From assembly GCF_011392115.1 (NCBI RefSeq), contig NZ_JAAJBT010000001.1:558001-622000 (forward strand): 64,000 nucleotides of DNA. Direction: 5' to 3'. Each line of letters starts with the position of its first letter. Within the stretch, counting starts at the first letter, position 1. Position numbers and translations under genes: made by a program. This document shows positions 26,958-34,931 of the stretch, in pieces. Source of the DNA: Flavobacterium difficile. Its GTDB lineage: Bacteria; Bacteroidota; Bacteroidia; Flavobacteriales; Flavobacteriaceae. The notes under the pieces are model-generated. The model made no database searches and was not told where the DNA came from. It was given only the letters and a program-made list of their open reading frames with translations.

Positions 26958-28220
26958 TTACATCTTCACTATCATGAACTGGCAACTACCATTAGTATTC
27001 AAAGGCTGACTTAATGTAGATGAGTTGGCTGTTAATCCTTTTATATTTATGGTTTGACCTGCATTAAGGAAATACATCACAGACGTAAACCCTTTTCCTT
27101 TCACTCCAGAGGGGAAATTTGTGTTGTTGGCTGCTTGGTAATCAGTTATTATATTATTTACACCGGTAATACCTGCATTATCGACATCAACAAACAAGAA
27201 CTGATTCGTTGTGTTCGTTGCGGGTGATGCGTCCGGGGTTCGGGTGTTAGCCTGTATGTAATACACACCAGCTTGACTTACTGTGAACGTATTGGTCGCT
27301 GTATTGTATGTACCGAAAGTCGTGTTTGAAGTGATGACATTGTTATACGTCACTAAATCGCCTGTATTTACTCCATTCGCTAATGACAAAACTTGAGGGT
27401 TGGCAGTTTTTGTGGCATATAAAGCTACTTGTGCTCCACTTCCACCTGTACTTGGCGTAACCCATTGCGTATTAAAATCAGTAGCATTTACTTTTGCTAA
27501 AACTTGACCCGTAGTTCCACCAGCAGGTACACCTTGCCCAGTTGCTCCTACAGCTCCTTGTGGTCCAGTTGCACCGATTGCTCCCATAGGTCCTTGAGGT
27601 CCCATTGGTCCAGTTAAGCCTTGTGGTCCTGTCGCTCCAGTTGCACCAGTTAAACCTTGAGGTCCCGCAGGTCCTATTGGTCCAGTTGCACCTGCTGGAC
27701 CTTGTGCTCCAGATGCTCCAGTTAAACCTTGAGGTCCCGCTGGTCCCGTTAATCCCATCATACCTTGTGGTCCCTGTGGTCCTTGTGGCCCTGCAGGACC
27801 AGGAGTTGAACTTCCTGAAGTTTTGGCATATAATGCATAAGGCGCACTCAATAATTGAGAAGTACCTGTAATAGTATAAGAAGAACCGCCTGTTGGGTCG
27901 GTTTCTGTTTTAATGAAATACGGACCATTTGCCCAGTTGATAGTAGCCAGGTTTCCTGAAACTACTGCACCGCCACCAATTTCTAAGCTCACTAAACCAT
28001 TCGCATTAGAGGTTGGGGTTTGCGTTTCTACATACACCGCTGTTCCTGTAGCCGAACCTTGTAAAATGCTAATTTGCATCCCTACCGGTTGGTTGGTTAC
28101 TAAGTTATTGGTAGTGTTACGCACTACGGCTTGGTAGCTCATTTTTTCTGGAGCTTGGGCAAAAACTAAACTTCCTATGAATAACGAAGTAGCTATTATA
28201 AGTTTTTTTATGTTTTTCAT
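26958..28220 (-). CDS. Collagen-like secreted protein with C1q-like domain (second module, first)
   Basis: The protein (420 aa) has a signal peptide ending LVFAQ, the shared N-terminal domain and a Gly-X-Y tract of about 90 residues. The [18 protein letters not shown] linker follows, then a C-terminal jelly-roll-like domain ([30 protein letters not shown]) of the C1q/TNF type. Collagen stalk plus C1q-like head suggests a trimeric surface stalk. It begins 6 nt after the T9SS-tailed gene, so translation coupling is likely. No sorting tail of its own. Confidence 0.85.
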   Translation of the reverse strand: MKNIKKLIIATSLFIGSLVFAQAPEKMSYQAVVRNTTNNLVTNQPVGMQISILQGSATGTAVYVETQTPTSNANGLVSLEIGGGAVVSGNLATINWANGPYFIKTETDPTGGSSYTITGTSQLLSAPYALYAKTSGSSTPGPAGPQGPQGPQGMMGLTGPAGPQGLTGASGAQGPAGATGPIGPAGPQGLTGATGATGPQGLTGPMGPQGPMGAIGATGPQGAVGATGQGVPAGGTTGQVLAKVNATDFNTQWVTPSTGGSGAQVALYATKTANPQVLSLANGVNTGDLVTYNNVITSNTTFGTYNTATNTFTVSQAGVYYIQANTRTPDASPATNTTNQFLFVDVDNAGITGVNNIITDYQAANNTNFPSGVKGKGFTSVMYFLNAGQTINIKGLTANSSTLSQPLNTNGSCQFMIVKM

Positions 28221-28226
28221 AACGGT

Positions 28227-28703
28227 TTACTTTTTAATAATTTTAAATGTCTTCACTTCCTTGTTATTATCTAAAACCTTTAATACATAAATGTTTTTAG
28301 ATAAGTTTTCCATACTAATAGTTGTAGTTTCTGAGCTAATTTTATTTTGAAGCACCAATTTCCCATTTATGTCAAAAACTTGATAGCTTAATTTTTCAAA
28401 ACCATAATTTTTGATATCTAATTGTAACCAATTGGTAGTAGGATTTGGAAATACCGCCATTTGTAAATTAATATTGAAATTATCCGCACCTAATAGTGTA
28501 TAAATTTCAAAAGCTTGTTGCACACCTTGTGCTACGGAACCAGTTGTTCCCGTGTTTGTGGTGTAAACGACTTGCCCTACAGTGTAACTCACGTTTCCGT
28601 TTGGTCCAGTGGCATTACCACCAGTTGAAGTAGTAGTTTGTTGTGCGTTTACTTGTGTGGCTCCAAATAATAAAAGGCCAAAGAGTAATTTTTTTTGATT
28701 CAT
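28227..28703 (-). CDS. Small T9SS type A sorting-domain protein (second module)
   Basis: A 158-aa exported protein close to that at 18079-18555 along its whole length: signal peptide ending QVNAQ, NVSYTVGQVVYTT, GSVAQGVQQAFEIYTLLG, then a type A sorting domain with VFPNPTTNWLQLDI and a Lys-rich C-terminus. With almost no passenger domain it may serve as a surface anchor or partner for the collagen-like proteins encoded just downstream (inference from gene order only). Confidence 0.85.
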   Translation of the reverse strand: MNQKKLLFGLLLFGATQVNAQQTTTSTGGNATGPNGNVSYTVGQVVYTTNTGTTGSVAQGVQQAFEIYTLLGADNFNINLQMAVFPNPTTNWLQLDIKNYGFEKLSYQVFDINGKLVLQNKISSETTTISMENLSKNIYVLKVLDNNKEVKTFKIIKK

Positions 28704-28771
28704 AAAAGTTAGTTTAAGATTAGATTTAGATTATACAGTATAAGTTAAAAACAGAAAAAATAAAATACTAT

Positions 28772-28792
28772 ACAAAAGAAATAGTACTAATT
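28772..28792 (-). promoter_or_regulatory. Conserved upstream block of the second module, probable promoter
   Basis: Minus strand AATTAGTACTATTTCTTTTGT, matching the first module (18607-18626). It contains TTCTTTTG, one base from TAnnTTTG, and lies 69 nt before the ATG at 28703. Confidence 0.45.
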
Positions 28793-28860
28793 CTAAGCGG
28801 TATTTTTCTGGATTTTTCATAATATTAATAATTAAATAAGTGGCAATAGGTAAACTTTGT

Positions 28861-29013
28861 CTATTTTACTTTCCTTTGTTTTACAATTTCTTCAACATCA
28901 CTAATGTTATTATCAGTCAATGGAATGTTATTTTGTAAACAAGTATAAATAGCTTCATTTCTTTTAACAGAAAAGAGTTTCATATAATTTTTTAATTTTT
29001 CTAAAAGTTTCAT
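28861..29013 (-). CDS. 50-residue protein between the GGGTAGTT array and the surface operon
   Basis: The reading starts MKLLEKLKNYMKLF and continues SVKRNEAIYTCLQNNIP, ending VEEIVKQRKVK. It is basic and helical, with one cysteine and no signal peptide. It is supported by a gap-free, stop-interrupted homologue in the equivalent place of the first module (18672-18833), which shows that this frame existed as a gene in their common ancestor. It starts 56 bp from the GGGTAGTT array, divergent from the TPR/LuxR regulator gene. It may be a regulator accessory or signal; function unknown. A GAATTTTG box at 29030-29037 could be its promoter. Confidence 0.6.
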   Translation of the reverse strand: MKLLEKLKNYMKLFSVKRNEAIYTCLQNNIPLTDNNISDVEEIVKQRKVK

Positions 29014-29069
29014 TTCGCTTAATTTTATTCAAAATTCGTTTATTGATTTAGGAGAAACTATTTTTTACA

Positions 29070-29111
29070 GGGTAGTTAACGGGTAGTTTTGGCACTACCC
29101 ATTGGGTAGTT
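29070..29111. promoter_or_regulatory. GGGTAGTT repeat array (second copy), shared by divergent genes
   Basis: GGGTAGTT at 29070 and 29081 (11 bp apart), inverted ACTACCC at 29094-29100, and GGGTAGTT at 29104. Order and orientation match the array at 18864-18924. It lies between the regulator gene (plus strand) and the micro-ORF (minus strand), suggesting operator sites for that regulator. Confidence 0.7.
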
Positions 29112-29179
29112 TTTTGTAAATACTTGAAAATAAGCAACTTAAATTTTTTTTTTCTTTTCGGTTTTAATAACACATTTCT

Positions 29180-29187
29180 TATATTTG
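29180..29187 (+). promoter_or_regulatory. Promoter -7 box of the TPR/LuxR regulator
   Basis: TATATTTG fits TAnnTTTG exactly. The ATG at 29202 follows after 14 nt. The upstream in-frame ATG at 29124 would lie before this promoter. Confidence 0.6.
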
Positions 29188-29201
29188 GAAAAAAATCAGG
29201 C

Positions 29202-30419
29202 ATGAGGCAAAAGTATTTTATTACATTATTTTTTACATTTTTATCTTTTTATTCCCTTTTTGGTCAACCCGAAAAAATCAAAGTACTAGAAAATCAGATT
29301 AAAACCTTTAATGATAACTTACAATACGAAAAATCTATTGCTATTTTATCTGAAATAACAAATAGTGAAAACGCATCAGCTTACGAGAAATATTTTGCTT
29401 ATTTGTTTAAATCATATACCTATAAAAGACTTTTCAATTATACTAAAACCTTGCACAACTTAGAATTAGCGTTAGCTGAAGGCTTAAAAAGCGATAAAAA
29501 AGAAGAGGTTGTTAATACTATAGATGCTGAAAAGTGTTTTGTTTATTTTGATACCCAAGAATACATAAAAGCAGAAGCCTTAATTAAAAAATTGAGAAAA
29601 CTTAACTTCAAACATTTAACCATTCCTGTAAAGTCATGGATTGTTATGCAAGACGGTTACATAAAAATGCTAAATAAAGAGTACAATCTATCAGAACAAT
29701 TATTAAACGAAGCCGCAGCGATGGTTCAAGCGAGTTCTCCAGAAAATTTACCCAATATTTTTGGTAAAAAAATGGAACTTTACAATAAAATGGGACAGTA
29801 CAACAAACGCGATGTTGCATTTAAAGAAGGCTTAGTTTTAGCTAAAAAATACAACAAAATAAAATATGAAATGTATTTGTATCAAGTAATGCGAAATATT
29901 TTTCAGGAAAATGAAGACTTTAAAAACGCCTTTTATACGCAAAAAAAATACGATTCAATTGTGAAATTTTATGACGCAACGGATGCCAATGGAAAGTTAG
30001 AACTCGCAGAAAAAAAATTAGAAGATGAAAACCAAAAATTAAAAGAACAAAACAAAAAGTATTTTGAATATATTTTATACGGTTTGATTTTTTTCTTACT
30101 GGTTTTGTTGTTTTTTGCTTTTAGATTATATCAATCTAACAAACAACGTAGAATTTTAGCGGAAAATGAAAATATCAGAATTCACAATGAAATTGAACGT
30201 TTAACTATTGAAATTGATGAAAGAGGAAACAAAAAATTAGATTTATCTTCCTTCAATTTAACAGACAGGCAAAAAGAAATCATTCAACTGATTCAAGAAG
30301 GAAAAAGCAATAAAGAAATAGCTAATCTGTTATTTATTTCAGAGAATACGATCAAATATCATTTAAAAGTAATTTATGAAATTCTTGATATTGATCACCG
30401 TTCCGAATTAAAAAAATAA
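29202..30419 (+). CDS. Membrane-bound TPR/LuxR-type transcriptional regulator
   Basis: Start at the ATG at 29202 (MRQKYFITLFFTFL, 405 aa), because the promoter box lies between it and an earlier in-frame ATG at 29124. It has a signal peptide ending LFGQ and a TPR-rich helical domain predicted in the periplasm. A coiled coil follows (KLELAEKKLEDENQKLKEQ), then one membrane helix (YILYGLIFFLLVLLFFAF) and a cytoplasmic coiled coil. The C-terminal LuxR helix-turn-helix (LTDRQKEIIQLIQEGKSNKEIA, ENTIKYHLKVIYEIL) resembles the DNA-binding domain of NarL-type regulators. It is a one-component sensor-regulator with its DNA-binding part at the membrane. The GGGTAGTT array just upstream suggests autoregulation and control of the divergent genes. 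Confidence 0.85.
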   Translation: MRQKYFITLFFTFLSFYSLFGQPEKIKVLENQIKTFNDNLQYEKSIAILSEITNSENASAYEKYFAYLFKSYTYKRLFNYTKTLHNLELALAEGLKSDKKEEVVNTIDAEKCFVYFDTQEYIKAEALIKKLRKLNFKHLTIPVKSWIVMQDGYIKMLNKEYNLSEQLLNEAAAMVQASSPENLPNIFGKKMELYNKMGQYNKRDVAFKEGLVLAKKYNKIKYEMYLYQVMRNIFQENEDFKNAFYTQKKYDSIVKFYDATDANGKLELAEKKLEDENQKLKEQNKKYFEYILYGLIFFLLVLLFFAFRLYQSNKQRRILAENENIRIHNEIERLTIEIDERGNKKLDLSSFNLTDRQKEIIQLIQEGKSNKEIANLLFISENTIKYHLKVIYEILDIDHRSELKK

Positions 30420-30467
30420 GTGGAATCCAATTATATTTCCTTAATTTTGTAGGCTAAAATTATATTT

Positions 30468-32030
30468 ATGCCACGCGAACTACTCATTCAAGTTTCTCCA
30501 GAAATGGCGAATAACGAAGAAATGTTAACTCAATACGTTTCCAAATTAGTACATACTTCTGTAGCTGATTTGCAAAAAATTGTGGTGGTTAAACGCTCTA
30601 TTGATGCCCGCCAAAAAGCTATAAAATTCAATTTAAAACTGAATATTTATTTTAAAGATGAGGTGTTTACCGAATCTAAAATTGAATTGCCTAATTATCC
30701 AAACGTAACTAATAAACAAGAAGTTATAGTGGTTGGCGCTGGTCCTGCCGGATTATTTGCTGCTTTACAATTAATTGAATTAGGTTTAAAACCGATTGTT
30801 GTGGAACGCGGAAAAGAGGTGCGTGGTCGACGTAGAGATTTAAAAGCCATAAATGTAGACGGAATTGTAAATGCAGATTCTAATTATTGTTTCGGTGAAG
30901 GCGGCGCAGGAACTTATTCCGATGGGAAATTATACACACGTTCCAAAAAACGTGGAGATGTAGATCGAATATTAAGACTTTTAGTAGCTTTTGGAGCTAC
31001 CGAAGAAATTTTGGTAGAAGCGCATCCACACATTGGTACTAATAAATTACCAAAAATTATAGAAGACATTCGTGAGAAAATTATCGAATGTGGCGGACAA
31101 GTTTTATTCGAAACTCGTGTTACTGATATTTTGGTAAAGAATAATGAAGTGGACGGAATTGTCACACAAAATGGAGAAACAATCCATTCCAAAAAAATCA
31201 TTTTAGCCACCGGACATTCTGCTCGAGATATTTTCGAATTGTTACATAAAAAAGAGATTTTCATCGAAGCAAAACCATTCGCATTAGGCGTTCGTGCCGA
31301 ACATCCACAACAATTAATCGATCAGATTCAATATTCTTGTGATTTTCGTGGTGAGTATTTACCGCCATCTCCTTATTCCATTGTCAAACAAGTTAATGGT
31401 CGCGGAATGTATTCGTTTTGTATGTGTCCTGGTGGTGTAATTGCACCTTGCGCCACAGCAGATGGGGAAGTGGTGACGAATGGATGGAGTCCAAGTAAAC
31501 GAGATCAGGCTACTGCCAATTCTGGAATTGTAGTCGAATTGCGTTTGGAAGATTTCAAACCTTTCGAAAAATTCGGGCCTTTAGCTGGAATGGAATTTCA
31601 AAAGGCAATTGAACAAAAAGCTTGGCAAGTGGCTGGCAAAACGCAAAAAGTTCCCGCACAAAGAATGATCGATTTTACACAAACGAAAATTTCAAAAGAC
31701 ATTCCAAAAACCTCCTACGTGCCTGGAACAACTTCGGTAGAATTAGGTGAAGTTTTTCCATCTTTTTTAACTCAAACGATGCGAGAAGGTTTTTCAGCTT
31801 TCGGAAAAGCAATGCGAGGTTATTTAACGAATGACGCCATTTTACACGCACCAGAAAGTAGAACGTCTTCTCCCGTTCGTATTCCTAGAGATAATTTTAC
31901 TTTAGAGCACGTTCAAATTAAAGGTTTGTATCCTTGTGGAGAAGGAGCAGGTTACGCAGGCGGAATCATTTCTGCAGCAATCGATGGTGAAAAATGTGCG
32001 ATGAAGATTAAAGAAGCATTAAGTAATTAA
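30468..32030 (+). CDS. FAD-dependent oxidoreductase (COG2509-type)
   Basis: The protein (520 aa) has a Rossmann dinucleotide motif VVGAGPAGLFAALQLIELG (about residues 87-105) after an 80-residue N-terminal domain of the type found in NAD(FAD)-utilising dehydrogenases. EGGAGTYSDGKL, ATGHSARDIFELL and the C-terminal GLYPCGEGAGYAGGI (FAD contact) are characteristic. Reaction unknown in the family. It is plausibly the first gene of a run with the GNAT and mltG genes, although a small intergenic repeat separates them. Confidence 0.9.
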   Translation: MPRELLIQVSPEMANNEEMLTQYVSKLVHTSVADLQKIVVVKRSIDARQKAIKFNLKLNIYFKDEVFTESKIELPNYPNVTNKQEVIVVGAGPAGLFAALQLIELGLKPIVVERGKEVRGRRRDLKAINVDGIVNADSNYCFGEGGAGTYSDGKLYTRSKKRGDVDRILRLLVAFGATEEILVEAHPHIGTNKLPKIIEDIREKIIECGGQVLFETRVTDILVKNNEVDGIVTQNGETIHSKKIILATGHSARDIFELLHKKEIFIEAKPFALGVRAEHPQQLIDQIQYSCDFRGEYLPPSPYSIVKQVNGRGMYSFCMCPGGVIAPCATADGEVVTNGWSPSKRDQATANSGIVVELRLEDFKPFEKFGPLAGMEFQKAIEQKAWQVAGKTQKVPAQRMIDFTQTKISKDIPKTSYVPGTTSVELGEVFPSFLTQTMREGFSAFGKAMRGYLTNDAILHAPESRTSSPVRIPRDNFTLEHVQIKGLYPCGEGAGYAGGIISAAIDGEKCAMKIKEALSN

Positions 32031-32075
32031 AAAATCTTTGCGATCCTTGCGAAAACCTTAGTGTTTTTGCGGTAA
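32031..32075. repeat. Short intergenic repeat of the CTTTGCGA/CTTGCGA type
   Basis: The stretch ATCTTTGCGATCCTTGCGAAAACC...TTTTTGCGG contains three TTGCG(A/G) units. Similar AT-rich TTTGCG repeats are common between genes in flavobacterial genomes as I recall. There is no coding potential. Confidence 0.4.
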
Positions 32076-32085
32076 AAAATAAATT

Positions 32086-32610
32086 ATGACATTAAAAGGA
32101 AAAAATATCCATTTGCGTGCACTCGAACCCGAAGATTTAGATTTTCTTTATGAAATAGAAAACAACGAATCGATTTGGGAAGTGAGTAATACGCAAACGC
32201 CATACAGTAAATGGGTGTTGAAAAATTACTTAGAAAACGCGCATCAAGATATTTATGAAGCTAAGCAATTGCGTTTGGTTATTGTGTTGTCAGAAACTAA
32301 TGAAAATGTCGGATTAATAGATTTGTTCGATTTTGATGCGAAAAATTGTCGCGCTGGTTTAGGAATAATTATTTCCTCAACCTTTAGAAATCAGGGTATT
32401 GGAAAAGAAACCTTACAATTGATTTCTGATTATGCTTTTACCCATTTAAATTTACATCAATTATTTGCAAATATTACTACAAATAATGAAGCTAGTTTAC
32501 AGCTTTTTACTAATTTTGGGTTTCAAAAAATCGGAATTAAAAAAGATTGGATCAAAATAAAAGATACTTTTGTTGATGAAGTACTTTTTCAACTAATACA
32601 TAAAAAATAA
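32086..32610 (+). CDS. GNAT-family N-acetyltransferase (RimJ/RimL-like)
   Basis: A 174-aa single-domain acetyltransferase: LKGKNIHLRALEPEDLDFLYEIEN at the start and the acetyl-CoA loop RNQGIGKETL (motif A) in the middle. ASLQLFTNFGFQKIG follows near the C-terminus. The RimJ/RimL group acetylates protein N-termini or small amines; substrate unknown here. It lies 5 nt before the mltG start. Confidence 0.9.
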   Translation: MTLKGKNIHLRALEPEDLDFLYEIENNESIWEVSNTQTPYSKWVLKNYLENAHQDIYEAKQLRLVIVLSETNENVGLIDLFDFDAKNCRAGLGIIISSTFRNQGIGKETLQLISDYAFTHLNLHQLFANITTNNEASLQLFTNFGFQKIGIKKDWIKIKDTFVDEVLFQLIHKK

Positions 32611-32615
32611 AAATT

Positions 32616-33656
32616 TTGGGAGCAAAAAAATTATTCTTAAGAATTATCAGTATTGGAGCAATATTCTTAATACTTTGTGGTGGATATGTAATCAATAAAG
32701 CCTTTACAGGAAATACAAAATTTCAAGAAGAGGAAGTATTTGTATACGTACCAACCGATTCGAAATATGAAGATGTAAAGAAAATTTTAGCACCCTACAT
32801 AGAAAATCAAGATAAAATTGATTGGGTAGCTTCAAAGAGAGGCTATGATGTAAATGTTAAACCTGGTAAGTTTTTATTAAAGAAAGGAATGAGTAGTTTC
32901 AGTATTGTTCGTTCATTACGTTTGAATGTTCCGGTGAAATTAGCATTCAACAATCAAGAAAAAGTTCAAGATTTATTCGTAAGATTGGCTTCGCAAATTG
33001 AACCAGATACCACAAAATTAAAGGAGATTTTTACTAACGATTCTTTCTTACAAGAAAATGGTTTAAACAACGACAATGTTATGTCATTTTTTATTCCAAA
33101 TAGCTATGAATTTTATTGGAATATCACGCCTGAAGAATTAGCTGAAAAATTAACGAAAGAATACAAAAGATTTTGGAATGAGGGTAGATTAGCTAAAGCC
33201 AAAGCCTTAAATTTAACTCCAGCTCAAGTGTATACTTTGGCTTCAATCGTGCATAAAGAAACAGCTAAAGCAGATGAAAGACCAAAAGTTGCAGGTGTAT
33301 ATTTAAATCGTTTAAATAAAAATATGCCTTTACAAGCAGATCCAACAGTAATTTATGCTCTAAAACAAAAATCTAACAATTGGGATTTAGTGGTTAAACG
33401 TGTAATGAACAATGATTTAATGACAAGTTCTCCATATAATACTTACAGAAATACAGGATTGCCTCCAGGGCCAATTTTTATGCCAGACGTTTCAGCAATT
33501 GATGCAGTTTTAAGTCCTGAAAAACACGATTATTTTTATTTTTGTGCTAGTGTAGAGCGTTTTGGTTACCATGAATTTGCAACAGATTATGATGCACATT
33601 TAAAAGTTGCTGCTAAATATGCTGATTGGGTAGCGAAACAGAATTACAAAAGATAA
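32616..33656 (+). CDS. mltG: Endolytic murein transglycosylase MltG
   Basis: MltG cuts nascent peptidoglycan strands at the inner membrane and so ends glycan polymerisation. The protein (346 aa) has an N-terminal membrane anchor (LFLRIISIGAIFLILCGG), a LysM-like region and the YceG domain with the catalytic Glu in VHKETAKADERPKVAGVYLNRL and the following MPLQADPTVIYAL. Start is a TTG at 32616; there is no suitable ATG before the anchor, and it follows the GNAT stop by 5 nt. A hairpin terminator follows. Confidence 0.92.
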   Translation: MGAKKLFLRIISIGAIFLILCGGYVINKAFTGNTKFQEEEVFVYVPTDSKYEDVKKILAPYIENQDKIDWVASKRGYDVNVKPGKFLLKKGMSSFSIVRSLRLNVPVKLAFNNQEKVQDLFVRLASQIEPDTTKLKEIFTNDSFLQENGLNNDNVMSFFIPNSYEFYWNITPEELAEKLTKEYKRFWNEGRLAKAKALNLTPAQVYTLASIVHKETAKADERPKVAGVYLNRLNKNMPLQADPTVIYALKQKSNNWDLVVKRVMNNDLMTSSPYNTYRNTGLPPGPIFMPDVSAIDAVLSPEKHDYFYFCASVERFGYHEFATDYDAHLKVAAKYADWVAKQNYKR

Positions 33657-33677
33657 TATCTAAATAAATTCAATAGC

Positions 33678-33713
33678 AGTGTAAGTATTAGTTTAATGCT
33701 TGCACTTTTTTTA
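33678..33713 (+). terminator. mltG terminator
   Basis: AGTGTAAGTATT and AATGCTTGCACT form a 12-bp stem with two G-U pairs and a 5-nt loop, followed by seven T. Confidence 0.8.
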
Positions 33714-33745
33714 TACTATTCCGAAACTTCTCACGTTACTACTAA

Positions 33746-34825
33746 ATGAAATTTTTTATCACAAGTCTGTTTTTTCTTTTTGTATTTTTTGGTTTTTCTC
33801 AAGAAATCCAAACACATAAGGTGCAAAAAGGCGAAACTCTTTACAGTATTTCAAAAAAATACAAGGTTTCAGTTGCACAATTAGAAGAATTAAATCCGAC
33901 GGCCAAAAAGGGTTTAACAGTAAATGCAATACTACAGATTTCTGAAAAAAAGGTAACAGAGCAAATCATAGAACATACTGTTGTTGCTAAAGAAACGTTA
34001 TTCGGATTATCAAAAAAATACAATATTAGTATCGAAAAAATAAAAAAATTAAATCCAAGTATTGAACTAGAAGGTTTAAAAACAGGGATGATTTTAAAAA
34101 TTTCTGATGCGAACAAGAAACCAATAACAGAAAATAAAGAGCTTGAAAAACCAAAAGTAGTTTTTGAAAATTCGAAAAATGATACGGATAAAACTGTCAT
34201 TAATGCTACTTCTCAAGATGTTTTTCACACGGTTTTACCTAAAGAAACTAAATACGGACTTTCAAAAAAATACAAAATTTCAATTGCCGAGTTAGAACAG
34301 TTAAATCCTCAAATTAAATCGGAACTTTCTGTTGGAACACGATTGCTTATTCGTACAGCTGAAAAAATAATAAAAGAAGAAATACCAAATGAGATTGTTA
34401 CAGTCGAAGAAATTAAGCCTAATTCAGTAGAAGGATTGTCTAAAATTGAAGCTGTAATAGCCACAGCTACCAGTAGAATAGGAACAAGATATAGAAGTGG
34501 AGGTACGGATGCTGCTGGTTTTGATTGTTCGGGTTTGATGTTTTCATCTTTTAAAACTATTGCTATGGAATTGCCAAGATCATCTTTCGAGCAGGCAGAA
34601 ATTGGCATGAAAATCGATAAAAAATTAGCGCAAAAAGGCGATTTAATTTTCTTCGCCACTAACGGTTCTTCAAGAATTAATCATGTTGGGTTAATTACTG
34701 AAGTAACTGAAAATGATATTAAATTCGTACATTCTTCTACAAGTTCAGGCGTTATAATTTCATCGGTAAACGAATCGTATTACCAGAAACGATTCATTCA
34801 AATAAATAGGGTGATTACTGAGTAA
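33746..34825 (+). CDS. LysM-repeat NlpC/P60 peptidoglycan hydrolase
   Basis: The protein (359 aa) has a signal peptide (ending FGFSQ), three LysM domains (about 20-65, 75-120, 150-200; each with a KETLFGLSKKYNIS-like strand-helix) and a C-terminal NlpC/P60 domain. This has the nucleophile Cys in FDCSGLMFS, then NHVGLI with the catalytic His and VHSST. NlpC/P60 enzymes cut peptide cross-links (gamma-D-Glu-diaminopimelate). LysM binds GlcNAc chains. It is predicted periplasmic, acting with MltG on the wall. Confidence 0.92.
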   Translation: MKFFITSLFFLFVFFGFSQEIQTHKVQKGETLYSISKKYKVSVAQLEELNPTAKKGLTVNAILQISEKKVTEQIIEHTVVAKETLFGLSKKYNISIEKIKKLNPSIELEGLKTGMILKISDANKKPITENKELEKPKVVFENSKNDTDKTVINATSQDVFHTVLPKETKYGLSKKYKISIAELEQLNPQIKSELSVGTRLLIRTAEKIIKEEIPNEIVTVEEIKPNSVEGLSKIEAVIATATSRIGTRYRSGGTDAAGFDCSGLMFSSFKTIAMELPRSSFEQAEIGMKIDKKLAQKGDLIFFATNGSSRINHVGLITEVTENDIKFVHSSTSSGVIISSVNESYYQKRFIQINRVITE

Positions 34826-34931
34826 TTTTTTTTAAAAGATTATAGTTTTCGTTTTCGTGTGCTGGTTTGTTGAAATAAAAATATCAAGAATCATTTTCTT
34901 TTTTTATCTTTAGCGAAACTATAATTTTACA

